NCBI RefSeq assembly: GCF_032586235.1
Contig: NZ_JAWHTD010000065.1
Location: forward strand, 1-14,837
Source: Aestuariicoccus sp032586235
Lineage (GTDB): Bacteria; Pseudomonadota; Alphaproteobacteria; Rhodobacterales; Rhodobacteraceae
Length of the DNA stretch: 14,837 nucleotides
Reading direction: 5' to 3'
The position numbers and the translations under genes were made by a program. Under the pieces are notes generated by a model. That model saw only the letters and a list, made by a program, of their open reading frames with translations. It had not been told where the DNA came from and searched no databases. Positions 1-6,752 of this stretch are shown in pieces (the first letter of the stretch is position 1; each line of letters begins with the position of its first letter).

Positions 1-268
1 ATCATATCACGATTCTTTCTCGCTGAAGCAGACCGACTGGAAGTCGGTGGGTTTGCTCCAGAGCGTGGATACTAAAGCCGGGGCGCGGGTCAGGCCCCAG
101 GATTTGCCCGAAAGGACGCTTTGTCGCGGCAAAGGCGGAAAACGCGACGTCGGATGGCGCTAACGTGACGATTTTGCCCTGTTTCGCGCGGCGCGGGTTC
201 GGTATCACCGCGTGGAACGTCCATTCAACGGCCGCGCTGTGCGGCCGCATCAAGGGAGATACACGCCA
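1..268. other. Left-edge region upstream of etfB, no identifiable gene
   Basis: No gene can be recognised in these 268 bases. Two plus-strand frames are open from the left edge, one ending with TAA at 73-75 and one with TAA at 161-163. Either could be the 3' end of a gene lying outside the window, but neither short translation resembles a family I know. A 7-bp hairpin (ACCGACT/AGTCGGT, 32-48) has no T-tract, so it is not a convincing terminator. A second perfect 7-bp hairpin (229-247) lies in the etfB leader a few bases before the ribosome binding site. The etfB promoter should be here, but I see no clear -35/-10 pair. Confidence 0.4.
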
Positions 269-1027
269 ATGAAGGTGCTCGTGCCTGTCAAACGCGTGAT
301 CGACTATAACGTGAAGGTCCGCGTCAAGGCGGACGGCAGCGGTGTCGATCTCGCCAACGTCAAGATGTCGATGAACCCCTTCGACGAGATCGCCGTCGAA
401 GAGGCGATTCGCCTGAAAGAGGCCGGCAAGGCCGACGAGGTTATCGCGGTCAGCATCGGCGTGAAGCAGAGCCAGGAAACCCTGCGCACCGCGCTGGCGA
501 TGGGCGCGGACCGGGCGATCCTCGTGGTGGCCGCCGATGACGTGCACACCGATATCGAGCCGCTGGCGGTGGCCAAAATCCTCGCCAAGGTGGTCGAAGA
601 GGAACAGCCGGGCCTCGTGCTCTGCGGCAAGCAGGCCATCGACAACGACATGAACGCCACCGGGCAGATGCTGTCGGCGCTGCTGGGCTGGTCCCAGGCG
701 ATGTACGCCAACAATGTCGATCTCGATGGCGACCACGCAGTGGTCACCCGCGAGGTGGACGGCGGTTTGCAGACCGTGAAGGTCAAGATGCCGGCGATCA
801 TCTCGACCGACCTGCGCCTGAACGAGCCGCGCTATGCGTCGCTGCCCAACATCATGAAGGCCAAGAAAAAGCCGCTGGATGAAAAGACCGCCGCCGATTA
901 CGGCGTCGACGTCACCCCGCGGCTGGAAATCGTCAAGACCACCGAGCCCGAGGAACGCGCCGCCGGCATCAAGGTCGCGTCGGTCGACGAGCTTGTGGCG
1001 AAACTGAAAGAAGCGGGGGCTGTGTGA
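269..1027 (+). CDS. etfB: Electron transfer flavoprotein beta subunit
   Basis: Encodes a 252-residue EtfB, the usual length. With EtfA it forms the soluble cytoplasmic heterodimer that takes electrons from acyl-CoA dehydrogenases and passes them to ETF-ubiquinone oxidoreductase; in this family EtfB binds AMP. The start VPVKRVIDYNVKVRV and the segment LVLCGKQAIDNDMNATGQ (about 116-133) are typical. Residues 181-200 (DLRLNEPRYASLPNIMKAKK) hold the EtfB signature and the recognition loop that docks partner dehydrogenases; Leu192 matches the anchoring leucine known from human ETF. The ATG at 269 is chosen because AAGGGAG lies about 10 bases upstream and family homology begins at once. The stop overlaps the etfA start by one base, which implies translational coupling. 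Confidence 0.97.
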   Translation: MKVLVPVKRVIDYNVKVRVKADGSGVDLANVKMSMNPFDEIAVEEAIRLKEAGKADEVIAVSIGVKQSQETLRTALAMGADRAILVVAADDVHTDIEPLAVAKILAKVVEEEQPGLVLCGKQAIDNDMNATGQMLSALLGWSQAMYANNVDLDGDHAVVTREVDGGLQTVKVKMPAIISTDLRLNEPRYASLPNIMKAKKKPLDEKTAADYGVDVTPRLEIVKTTEPEERAAGIKVASVDELVAKLKEAGAV

Positions 1028-1953
1028 TGGCTGTACTTCTGATTGCCGAAATCAACGACGGCGCGCTGGCGATGGACGCCACCGCCAAGGCGGTGACCGC
1101 GGCGGCGTCGCTGGGTGACGTGACCGTGCTGGCCTGCGGCGCAGCCGCCAAGGCCGCCGCCGACGAGGCCGCGACCATCGAGGGCGTGGCAAAGGTGCTG
1201 GTGGCCGAGGACGACCTTTACGGCCACCGCCTGGCGGAACCGGTGGCGGCGCTGATCGCGTCGCTGGCGGGCGATTACAGCCACATCGTGGCGCCCGCGA
1301 CCACCGACGCCAAGAACATCCTGCCGCGCGTCGCGGCGCTGCTCGACGTCATGGTGATCACCGATGTGACCGCCGTGGTCGACGCCGACACGTTCGAACG
1401 TCCGATCTACGCAGGCAACGCGATCCAGACGGTGAAATCGTCGGACGGCAAGAAGGTCGTCAGCTTCCGCACCTCGACCTTTGACGCCGCCGGCACCGGC
1501 GGATCGGCGGCTGTCGAAGCGATCGGCGCGGGCGACAGTCCTGGCCTCAGCGAATGGGTCGAGGACAAGGTCGCCGAAAGCGACCGGCCCGAGCTGACCT
1601 CGGCCGGCGTGGTCGTGTCCGGCGGGCGCGGCGTGGGATCGGAAGAGGATTTCGCGCTGATCGAGAAGCTCGCCGACAAGCTGGGCGCCGCCGTCGGCGC
1701 ATCGCGCGCGGCGGTCGATTCGGGTTTTGCCCCCAACGACTGGCAGGTCGGCCAGACCGGCAAGGTCGTGGCGCCGGACCTTTACGTGGCCGTCGGCATC
1801 TCGGGCGCGATCCAGCACCTGGCGGGGATGAAGGACAGCAAGATCATCGTCGCCATCAACAAGGACGAAGAAGCGCCGATCTTCCAGGTCGCCGACTTCG
1901 GCCTTGTCGCCGACCTGTTCCAGGCGGTGCCGGAGCTGACCGAAAAGCTGTAG
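1027..1953 (+). CDS. etfA: Electron transfer flavoprotein alpha subunit
   Basis: Encodes a 308-residue EtfA, the FAD-carrying subunit of electron transfer flavoprotein and partner of the preceding EtfB. The N-terminal half shows the Rossmann-like ETF domain, including HIVAPATTDAKNILPRVAA (about 87-105). The C-terminal FAD domain has VSGGRGVGS (about 197-205), GQTGKVVAPDLYVAVGISGA (242-261) and AIQHLAGMKDSKIIVAINKD, the most conserved EtfA stretch. The ATG at 1027 shares its A with the etfB TGA; a GTG one codon earlier is possible but the ATG is preferred. The coupled arrangement suits equimolar synthesis. The TAG stop sits inside a hairpin and a strong terminator follows, so the operon seems to end here. 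Confidence 0.97.
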   Translation: MAVLLIAEINDGALAMDATAKAVTAAASLGDVTVLACGAAAKAAADEAATIEGVAKVLVAEDDLYGHRLAEPVAALIASLAGDYSHIVAPATTDAKNILPRVAALLDVMVITDVTAVVDADTFERPIYAGNAIQTVKSSDGKKVVSFRTSTFDAAGTGGSAAVEAIGAGDSPGLSEWVEDKVAESDRPELTSAGVVVSGGRGVGSEEDFALIEKLADKLGAAVGASRAAVDSGFAPNDWQVGQTGKVVAPDLYVAVGISGAIQHLAGMKDSKIIVAINKDEEAPIFQVADFGLVADLFQAVPELTEKL

Positions 1954-1983
1954 GGCGCGGTGCGCAGTAAATGCGCACCCTAC
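1950..1983. repeat. REP-like hairpin overlapping the etfA stop codon
   Basis: A perfect 8-bp stem, GGTGCGCA (1959-1966) with TGCGCACC (1972-1979), closes on a 5-base loop. A further 4 bp pair outside it, GTAG (1950-1953) with CTAC (1980-1983), past a 5-base bulge, so the etfA TAG codon lies inside the structure. Its look (GTAGGG...TGCGCA...TGCGCACCCTAC) recalls short palindromic repeats scattered between genes in Rhodobacteraceae, though I recall this only loosely and cannot test copy number. It may alternatively be a 3' RNA-stabilising stem ahead of the terminator. Confidence 0.5.
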
Positions 1984-2000
1984 GGGGACTGCGCAGTCTG

Positions 2001-2028
2001 AAAGGCCCGCCCGGAAAGGCGGGCCTTT
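2001..2028. terminator. Bidirectional rho-independent terminator, etfA/DUF6473
   Basis: An 11-bp perfect inverted repeat, AAAGGCCCGCC (2001-2011) with GGCGGGCCTTT (2018-2028), encloses a 6-base loop. The arms end in AAA and TTT, so each strand has a short T-run after a GC-rich stem. It lies between the convergent etfA and DUF6473 genes and probably ends both transcripts. Confidence 0.85.
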
Positions 2029-2035
2029 CGCCGTC

Positions 2036-2875
2036 TCACGCCACGGTCTGCCGCATCACCTCGCGCAGGACCGGGGCCAGCGCGCGGGCGGCCTCGGCAT
2101 GGGTGGCGGCGTTCATCTGCTCGGATGCGGCCTCGGTTTCGCCATCGCCGAAGACCATGTCTGCAACGCCTGCGGCGACGGCGGCCTCGGACGGGGTGAT
2201 TTCGAGCGTTGCCGCCACGCGCCCCGACAGCGCATCGAGCATCGGCGCATCTATAAAGAGCGGATCGCGGTCGAGCCGACCCAGGCCCGCCTGACCGGGC
2301 CGCTGATCGGCGAACCACATCAGAACGATCGGCCCGCGCACCAGTGTCGTCAGCTGTTTCATCCGGGCCAGCCAGGCGTGCTGCAATTCCTGCCGCACCA
2401 GCGCGAAGCGGCTTTCGTCGAGCCGTTGCAACCGTCCCAGAAGGTGGCGGGTGAAGTGGAATTCTGTGAAATCCACCTCGGGGAAAAGCCGTTCCAGCAG
2501 CCCGGAGGCCTTGAGGAATCGGTCGTTGCGGCGCGGATGCACCGCGTAATAGCGGTTCGACATGTTCTGCGCGCCCAGCACCTGGATCACCGTCACCTCG
2601 GCCCGGCTGGCGATGTCCAGAACCGGCGGTTCGTTGAGATAAAGGTCGAGCCCCGCGTTGATCGCGCCGAGGTTCACCGCTGGCGTTGCAAGCGTAGATT
2701 CCAGCCGCGGCACGAAGGGCGTTTCGATGAAACGGCCGAACGTGTCGGTGCCGCCCAGGAACGCCATGTAGCGCCCGCGCAGGCTGCGCCGCGGGCCGCG
2801 GAAGGCCACCCGCGACCCGCCGTAACGGCACAAATGGTAATCGAGGCCTGTCTGGCCCGGTTTTGCATAGGTCAT
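2036..2875 (-). CDS. DUF6473 family protein, possibly a degenerate SGNH-hydrolase fold
   Basis: Encodes a 279-residue protein. It matches my memory of DUF6473, a family of unknown function mostly in Rhodobacterales, through CRYGGSRVAFRGPRR (about 16-30), VIQVLGAQNMSNRYY (about 96-110), VHPRRNDRF and FTEFHFTRHLL. There is no signal peptide or membrane segment, so it should be cytoplasmic. The order FLGGTDTFG (39-47), NLGAINAG (68-75) and GAQN (101-104) resembles SGNH/GDSL hydrolase blocks I-III, but the nucleophile position is Thr43 rather than Ser and no clear DxxH block follows, so activity is doubtful. The reading frame continues upstream, but ATG at 2875 is preferred because AGGTGGGTGGG precedes it and homology starts there. 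It converges on etfA and diverges from hbd; no functional link is evident. Confidence 0.8.
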   Translation of the reverse strand: MTYAKPGQTGLDYHLCRYGGSRVAFRGPRRSLRGRYMAFLGGTDTFGRFIETPFVPRLESTLATPAVNLGAINAGLDLYLNEPPVLDIASRAEVTVIQVLGAQNMSNRYYAVHPRRNDRFLKASGLLERLFPEVDFTEFHFTRHLLGRLQRLDESRFALVRQELQHAWLARMKQLTTLVRGPIVLMWFADQRPGQAGLGRLDRDPLFIDAPMLDALSGRVAATLEITPSEAAVAAGVADMVFGDGETEAASEQMNAATHAEAARALAPVLREVMRQTVA

Positions 2876-3029
2876 CCCACCCACCTGATTTTTCTCACCC
2901 GACGGTAGATTCGGCCAAACGCCTTGCCAATTCGCTAAAATGAAAAAGCGTATCGAAGTTGAACGGCCTGCCCTTGCGGGGGTACCGCGCCGGGGCCTAT
3001 GTTGCGCCAGCGAACAGAGGAAGAGCGGC
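2876..3029. promoter_or_regulatory. Divergent intergenic region, DUF6473/hbd
   Basis: These 154 bases separate two divergent starts and must hold both promoters. The middle is AT-richer than its surroundings, with TAAAAT at 2936-2941 as a possible -10 for hbd and, on the minus strand, TTGGCA-N17-TACCGT as a weak candidate for the DUF6473 gene. Neither is strong. The hbd ribosome binding site is AGAGGAAGAG a few bases before its ATG. An in-frame ATG at 2940 would extend Hbd by 30 residues but has no family support. Confidence 0.35.
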
Positions 3030-3905
3030 ATGGAGATCAAGTCAATCGGTGTGGTCGGCGCGGGCCAGATGGGCAACGGGATCGCGCATGTGATGGCGCT
3101 GGCCGGATACGATGTCCGACTGAACGACATCAGCGCCGAGGCGCTGGAAAAGGCCGTCGCCCTGATCGGCCGCAATCTCGACCGGCAAGTCAGCCGCGAC
3201 AAGATCAGCCAGGCGGAAAAGGACGCCGCCATGGCGCGGATCGTGACCACTCAATCGCTGGCGGATGTGGCGCAGACCGACCTGGTGATCGAAGCCGCGA
3301 CCGAACGCGAGGACATCAAGCAAAAGATCTTTGACGCGCTGCTGCCGGATCTCAAGCCCGACACGATCCTGACCTCGAACACCTCGTCGATCTCGATCAC
3401 GCGGCTCGCGTCGCGTACCGACCGGCCCGAGAAGTTCATGGGGTTTCATTTCATGAACCCGGTGCCGGTGATGCAGCTGGTCGAGCTGATCCGGGGCATC
3501 GCCACGGATCAGCCGACCTACAAGGCCTGTCTGGGTGTGGTCGAGAAGCTGGGCAAGACGGCCGCGTCGGCCGAGGATTTCCCGGCCTTCATCGTCAACC
3601 GTATCCTGATGCCGATGATCAACGAGGCGGTTTATACGCTCTACGAAGGCGTGGGGAACGTGAACTCGATCGACCAGTCGATGAAGCTGGGGGCGAACCA
3701 CCCCATGGGGCCGCTGGAGCTGGCGGATTTCATCGGGCTCGACACCTGTCTTGCGATCATGAACGTGCTGCACGAGGGGCTGGCGGATACCAAGTACCGG
3801 CCCTGCCCGCTTTTGACCAAATATGTCGAGGCCGGGTGGCTGGGCCGCAAGACTCAACGCGGGTTCTACGATTATCGCGGCGAGGTGTCGGTGCCGACGC
3901 GCTGA
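3030..3905 (+). CDS. hbd: 3-hydroxybutyryl-CoA / 3-hydroxyacyl-CoA dehydrogenase
   Basis: Encodes a 291-residue short 3-hydroxyacyl-CoA dehydrogenase of the usual single-function length. It interconverts (S)-3-hydroxyacyl-CoA and 3-oxoacyl-CoA with NAD(P), in the cytoplasm, serving short-chain beta-oxidation, butanoate or PHB-linked metabolism. The N-terminal Rossmann fold shows GVVGAGQMGNGIA (7-19). Catalytic-domain marks are SNTSS (116-120), GFHFMNPVPVMQLVELI (138-154) with catalytic His140 and Glu152, and GANHPMGPLELADFIGLD (221-238). The ATG at 3030 is chosen because family homology starts there with a purine-rich RBS. The nearby etfBA fits the same pathway, as acyl-CoA dehydrogenases pass electrons to ETF, but an intervening opposite-strand gene separates the units. 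Substrate chain length cannot be fixed from sequence; paaH is an alternative name. Confidence 0.93.
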   Translation: MEIKSIGVVGAGQMGNGIAHVMALAGYDVRLNDISAEALEKAVALIGRNLDRQVSRDKISQAEKDAAMARIVTTQSLADVAQTDLVIEAATEREDIKQKIFDALLPDLKPDTILTSNTSSISITRLASRTDRPEKFMGFHFMNPVPVMQLVELIRGIATDQPTYKACLGVVEKLGKTAASAEDFPAFIVNRILMPMINEAVYTLYEGVGNVNSIDQSMKLGANHPMGPLELADFIGLDTCLAIMNVLHEGLADTKYRPCPLLTKYVEAGWLGRKTQRGFYDYRGEVSVPTR

Positions 3906-3913
3906 GCGTCGGG

Positions 3914-3928
3914 GAGTCTCGGAGACTC
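3914..3928 (+). terminator. Weak hairpin after hbd
   Basis: GAGTCT (3914-3919) pairs with AGACTC (3923-3928) around a three-base loop, 9 bases after the hbd stop. No T-tract follows, so if it acts it would be as a processing or rho-assisted end rather than a classical terminator. Confidence 0.3.
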
Positions 3929-3930
3929 AA

Positions 3931-4074
3931 GCCGCGACCAGCGCCTGCCCGTGGGGTGGCGCTGCTACCGAGCTTCTGCGCGCCTTATCTTGGCCAAGTC
4001 ATTGCTCCGAATGAAAGACGCGCTCACGTCGACAAAGCGCCAGCCCGCTGGGACGGGCAGGCGCTGGTCGCGGC
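3931..4074. repeat. 144-bp element with perfect 22-bp inverted ends
   Basis: The left arm 3931-3952 (begins GCCGCGACCAGCGCC) is perfectly complementary to the right arm 4053-4074 (ends GGCGCTGGTCGCGGC), with 100 bases between. Inside, TGGCGCT (3956-3962) and AGCGCCA (4036-4042) form a second nested inverted pair, and the centre holds the palindrome TTGGCCAA. No open frame with coding character runs through. It lies between the convergent hbd and antiporter genes. Options are a MITE-like mobile repeat, a REP-type palindromic element, or a large folded 3' UTR shared by both transcripts. No target-site duplication is visible at the edges. Confidence 0.7.
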
Positions 4075-4111
4075 GGCCTTCGGCCTTGATTCCGCGACTT
4101 TGAAACCTCGC

Positions 4112-5272
4112 TCACCTGCTGACCCGCCGCACCGCATAGGCCGTCGCAACAGGGCCGATCAGCTCAAACAGAACCGTTGTCCCCACCGTCAGCGTCAGGA
4201 TCATCGCGGCGAAGTCCGGGAACTCTTGCGCGGCCACCAGCGCCATGCCGACGGCCACGCCGGCCTGCGGCAGCAGCGCCGGGCCGATCCAGAGCCGGTC
4301 GCGCGGCGGCATGCCGCCGATGAGCCCGCCAATCCACCCGCCCGCCAGCCGCGCCACGATCCGCAGCACCACATAGGTCAGCCCGACCCCGCCAAGCGAC
4401 AGAGCCGCCCCAAGGTCCAGCTGCGCCCCGGCGAGCAGGAAGAACAGCGTCAGGAACGGCCATTCGATATGCTCGATCTCGTGGAAGGCGCGCTCGTGGT
4501 GCTGCGCCAGGTTCACGATGACCGCCCCCGCGGTCATGCCCGCCAGCAGGAACGACACCTCGAGCCACAGCGCCAGCCCGGCACAAAGGAACACCAGCCC
4601 CAGCGCCTCGGTCTGCATCGGGCGGCCCGGGCGCAGACGCCCCGTCAGATAGGCCCCGGGCAGCCCCAGAACCAACCCCAGCGCCAGCGCCCCGCCGATG
4701 TCGCGCCCCGCGTCCAGCAGATGCCCGACCGACATGCCGTCGCCGTTCAGCGCCTGGGCCGTGACCACCGCCAGCGCAAAGACGATCATGCCCCAGGCGT
4801 CGTCGATGGCCACGACGCCGCTGACCGTATCGGCGAAATCGCCCTTGGCCCCGGTCTCTTCCAGGGTTTCGCGGGTCGAGGCGGGCGCGGTGGCCGACGC
4901 GATGGTGCCTAGGATCAGCGCCATCGCCAAGGGCAAGCCGATCAGCCACAGCCCCGCCGACACCAGCGCGACGGTCGTTACGACAATCGCCGCCGACACC
5001 GCCAGGATCGCGCGGCCATGGGCGCGCAGGGTTTCGCCCCGCAGGGTGCTGCCAAGCAGGAAGGCAACCATGGTCAGGGCCAGCACGGACAGAGGGTGCT
5101 CCCAGTCCGCCGCCGCCTCGGGAACGACGCCAAGCCCCGCGCCTCCGAACAGCGCGCCCAGGATCAGCAGCATCGTCACGCGCGGCAGGCGGGTCCGTCG
5201 CCCCAGCGCATCGGCGGCGAGCCCCAGCAGAAAGAGCGCGCCGATCCCGGTGAACGTCAATGCAAAATCCAT
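4112..5272 (-). CDS. Cation/proton antiporter, Na_H_Exchanger (CPA) family
   Basis: Encodes a 386-residue inner-membrane protein made almost wholly of hydrophobic helices, about 11-13 segments, with no soluble TrkA-N tail, so it is transporter-only. It should exchange H+ for Na+ or K+. The family marks are ATAPASTRETLEETG (about 127-141), the discontinuous-helix segment seen as TDP-A-T in relatives, and VVAIDDAWG (153-161), where Asp157-Asp158 match the paired acidic ion-binding residues of CPA2-type antiporters. The ATG at 5272 begins MDFALTFTGIGALFLLGL, a natural first helix, only 8 bases after the GntR gene stop; longer versions would overlap that gene. Co-transcription with the regulator is likely. 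The ion cannot be told from sequence. Confidence 0.88.
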   Translation of the reverse strand: MDFALTFTGIGALFLLGLAADALGRRTRLPRVTMLLILGALFGGAGLGVVPEAAADWEHPLSVLALTMVAFLLGSTLRGETLRAHGRAILAVSAAIVVTTVALVSAGLWLIGLPLAMALILGTIASATAPASTRETLEETGAKGDFADTVSGVVAIDDAWGMIVFALAVVTAQALNGDGMSVGHLLDAGRDIGGALALGLVLGLPGAYLTGRLRPGRPMQTEALGLVFLCAGLALWLEVSFLLAGMTAGAVIVNLAQHHERAFHEIEHIEWPFLTLFFLLAGAQLDLGAALSLGGVGLTYVVLRIVARLAGGWIGGLIGGMPPRDRLWIGPALLPQAGVAVGMALVAAQEFPDFAAMILTLTVGTTVLFELIGPVATAYAVRRVSR

Positions 5273-5280
5273 GCCCCCGG

Positions 5281-5931
5281 TCAGCCGGTCAGCATCCGGA
5301 GGCCCTGCGTCACATCCGACCGGACCGCCAGCCGCAGCCCCGGCTCGTCCCCGGCCTTGAGCGCGGCAACGATCAGCCGGTGATACTGCGGCGCCTCTGT
5401 CCGGCGCAGGCGGCCGTAGAGCGCGCGCATGGTGGGGCCAAGCTGCAGCCACACGGTTTCGCACATGGCCAGCATGGCCGGGGCCTGCGCGCGCAGATAA
5501 AGCGTGCGGTGGAATTCCAGGTTGGTGCGAATGTAGCCCACCGCGTCGCGGTTGCTGACCGCGTCGGCGATGGTGGCGTTGATGGCCTGCAAGCGGTCGA
5601 TCAGCGCGATATGGGCGCGCGGCAGGGCGCGGCTGGCCAGCTCGACCTCGATCAGGGCGCGCAGGGCGGCCAGCTCTTCGATCCGCTCGTTCGTCAGCTC
5701 GGGCGTCGACACGCGGCCCGACGACGACATCGAAAGCGCGCCCTCGGCCACGAGGCGCTGCACCGCCTCGCGCGCAGGCGTCATGGAGACGTCGAATTCC
5801 TTGCCCAGACCGCGCAGGGTCAGCGCCTGCCCGGGCGCGATCTGGCCCAGCATGATACGCGAGCGCAGCCCGCGATAGACCCGGTCATGGGCCGAAGGGG
5901 CGATCTCGACGGGGCGTTGGGTGGCCAGCAT
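5281..5931 (-). CDS. GntR family transcriptional regulator, FCD (FadR/VanR) subfamily
   Basis: Encodes a 216-residue regulator. Residues about 14-78 form the GntR winged helix: HDRVYRGLRSRIMLGQIAPG, then the recognition segment LGKEFDVSMTPAREAVQRL and EGALSMSSSGR for the wing. Residues about 85-212 are the all-helical FCD effector domain. The usual metal ligands are incomplete: Asn137 stands where D-x3-H has Asp (His141 kept), His184 is present, and the final His seems replaced near SD (205-206). It may therefore bind its effector without metal. ATG at 5931 is preferred because the domain starts soon after and longer versions run into the upstream gene; no clear RBS is seen. Regulation of the adjacent antiporter and of itself is an inference. 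Confidence 0.88.
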   Translation of the reverse strand: MLATQRPVEIAPSAHDRVYRGLRSRIMLGQIAPGQALTLRGLGKEFDVSMTPAREAVQRLVAEGALSMSSSGRVSTPELTNERIEELAALRALIEVELASRALPRAHIALIDRLQAINATIADAVSNRDAVGYIRTNLEFHRTLYLRAQAPAMLAMCETVWLQLGPTMRALYGRLRRTEAPQYHRLIVAALKAGDEPGLRLAVRSDVTQGLRMLTG

Positions 5932-5939
5932 GCGCAAAG

Positions 5940-5949
5940 TGTGATCACA
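5940..5949. promoter_or_regulatory. Palindrome TGTGATCACA upstream of the GntR gene
   Basis: A perfect 10-bp palindrome sits 8 bases before the GntR start codon, in the short gap between the YgjP-like and GntR genes. GntR/FCD proteins typically bind short palindromes near their own gene, so autoregulation is plausible. The half-sites also match TGTGA/TCACA of CRP-type boxes, but with no 6-bp spacer, which argues against a CRP site. Confidence 0.4.
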
Positions 5950-5962
5950 AACGCCCGCGCCG

Positions 5963-6646
5963 TCAATCGTCGAATCGGTAACGGTGCAGGCCCGCCCCGT
6001 GTTCGCGCAGCCAGCGCCGCATCGGCTTCCAGTCGCCGTAGAGCCGTTCGACATGCGCCCAGAAGGCGGAGGAGTGGTTCATCTCGGCCAGATGCGCCAC
6101 CTCATGCGCCGCGACATAGTCGAGCACCTCGGGCGGGGCGAGGATCAGCCGCCAGGAATACATCAGCGCGCCATCGTGGCTGCACGACCCCCAGCGTGAA
6201 CGGGTGTCGCGCAGGGTGATCCGCGTATAGCCGCGCCCCAGCTCGGCCGCATAGCGGTCGGATGCCGCGACCAGCCGGTCCCGCGCGCGGGTGCGCAACC
6301 ACCCCAGCGCGGCCCGCGGCCGACCGCCGGGCAGCCCGATTGCGCCGTCCGACAGGACCACGCGGGCGCCCGTGACGGGCGTGACCACATGCGGCACGCC
6401 CTCGATGGGCAGATGCGCGCCCGGCGCGATCCGCACCGGCGCCTCTTGGTTATCGAGATGCCGGCGCAGCCAGGCCTCTTTTTCCAGAACGAAGGCGCGG
6501 CCTTCGGCCTCGGGCACGCGTTTGGGCAGGGTCAGCGTCACCCGCCCATCCAGCTGCGACAGCCGCAGCGATATCCGCCGCGCCCTCGCGGAGCGACGCA
6601 GAATCACCGTGATCGGCGGGTTGCCGGGAAGCTCGAACTGCCCCAT
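5963..6646 (-). CDS. YgjP-like M48-type metallopeptidase domain protein (DUF45)
   Basis: Encodes a 227-residue protein of the YgjP/WLM-related zincin family, normal length about 220-250. The zinc site is HEVAH (181-185) followed by His191 within NHSSAFW, and the preceding family motif TRSRWGSCS (148-156) leads into YSWRLILAPPEVLDYV. No signal peptide or membrane segment is present, so it should be cytoplasmic. Family members are annotated as metal-dependent hydrolases; E. coli YgjP has been reported as a UTP pyrophosphatase, so peptidase activity should not be assumed. ATG at 6646 is preferred: CAGGAC lies about 10 bases upstream and homology starts with ITVILRRSARARRISLRL. It is the first of three leftward genes, 31 bases before the GntR start. 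Confidence 0.88.
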   Translation of the reverse strand: MGQFELPGNPPITVILRRSARARRISLRLSQLDGRVTLTLPKRVPEAEGRAFVLEKEAWLRRHLDNQEAPVRIAPGAHLPIEGVPHVVTPVTGARVVLSDGAIGLPGGRPRAALGWLRTRARDRLVAASDRYAAELGRGYTRITLRDTRSRWGSCSHDGALMYSWRLILAPPEVLDYVAAHEVAHLAEMNHSSAFWAHVERLYGDWKPMRRWLREHGAGLHRYRFDD

Positions 6647-6752
6647 ATCCACTGTCCTGAAGACACGCTCTGCCAAAGGCTTTGACACCGGTCCCGTGTT
6701 ATGGCAGTTGGCCCGGATTGTCGACATGACCAAGAGTTGAAGGGGATCTCCC
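6647..6752. promoter_or_regulatory. Divergent promoter region, YgjP-like/FYDLN genes
   Basis: These 106 bases separate divergent starts. A perfect plus-strand TTGACA (6682-6687) is present, but no good -10 lies 16-18 bases further on, so it is at best half a promoter. GAAGGGGATC before 6753 is a good ribosome binding site for the FYDLN gene. Confidence 0.35.

Noticed and set aside
1..163. Naming the open frames at the left edge as the end of a cobalamin adenosyltransferase, as may precede etfB in relatives
   Set aside because: Neither short translation shows the C-terminal motifs of that family, so no identity is claimed.
898..1818. Long minus-strand frames across etfB and etfA
   Set aside because: His/Arg/Asp-rich shadows of two unmistakable conserved genes.
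3931..4074. Calling the inverted-repeat element an insertion sequence
   Set aside because: There is no transposase frame and no target-site duplication flanking the arms; only a repeat can be supported.
3836..4912. A 358-codon plus-strand frame through the antiporter gene and the inverted repeat
   Set aside because: The translation is low-complexity Arg/Gln/Pro/His-rich and starts inside hbd; the opposite strand encodes a clear membrane antiporter.
6682..6710. TTGACA as a promoter for the FYDLN gene
   Set aside because: No acceptable -10 hexamer lies 16-18 bases downstream, so only half a promoter can be supported.
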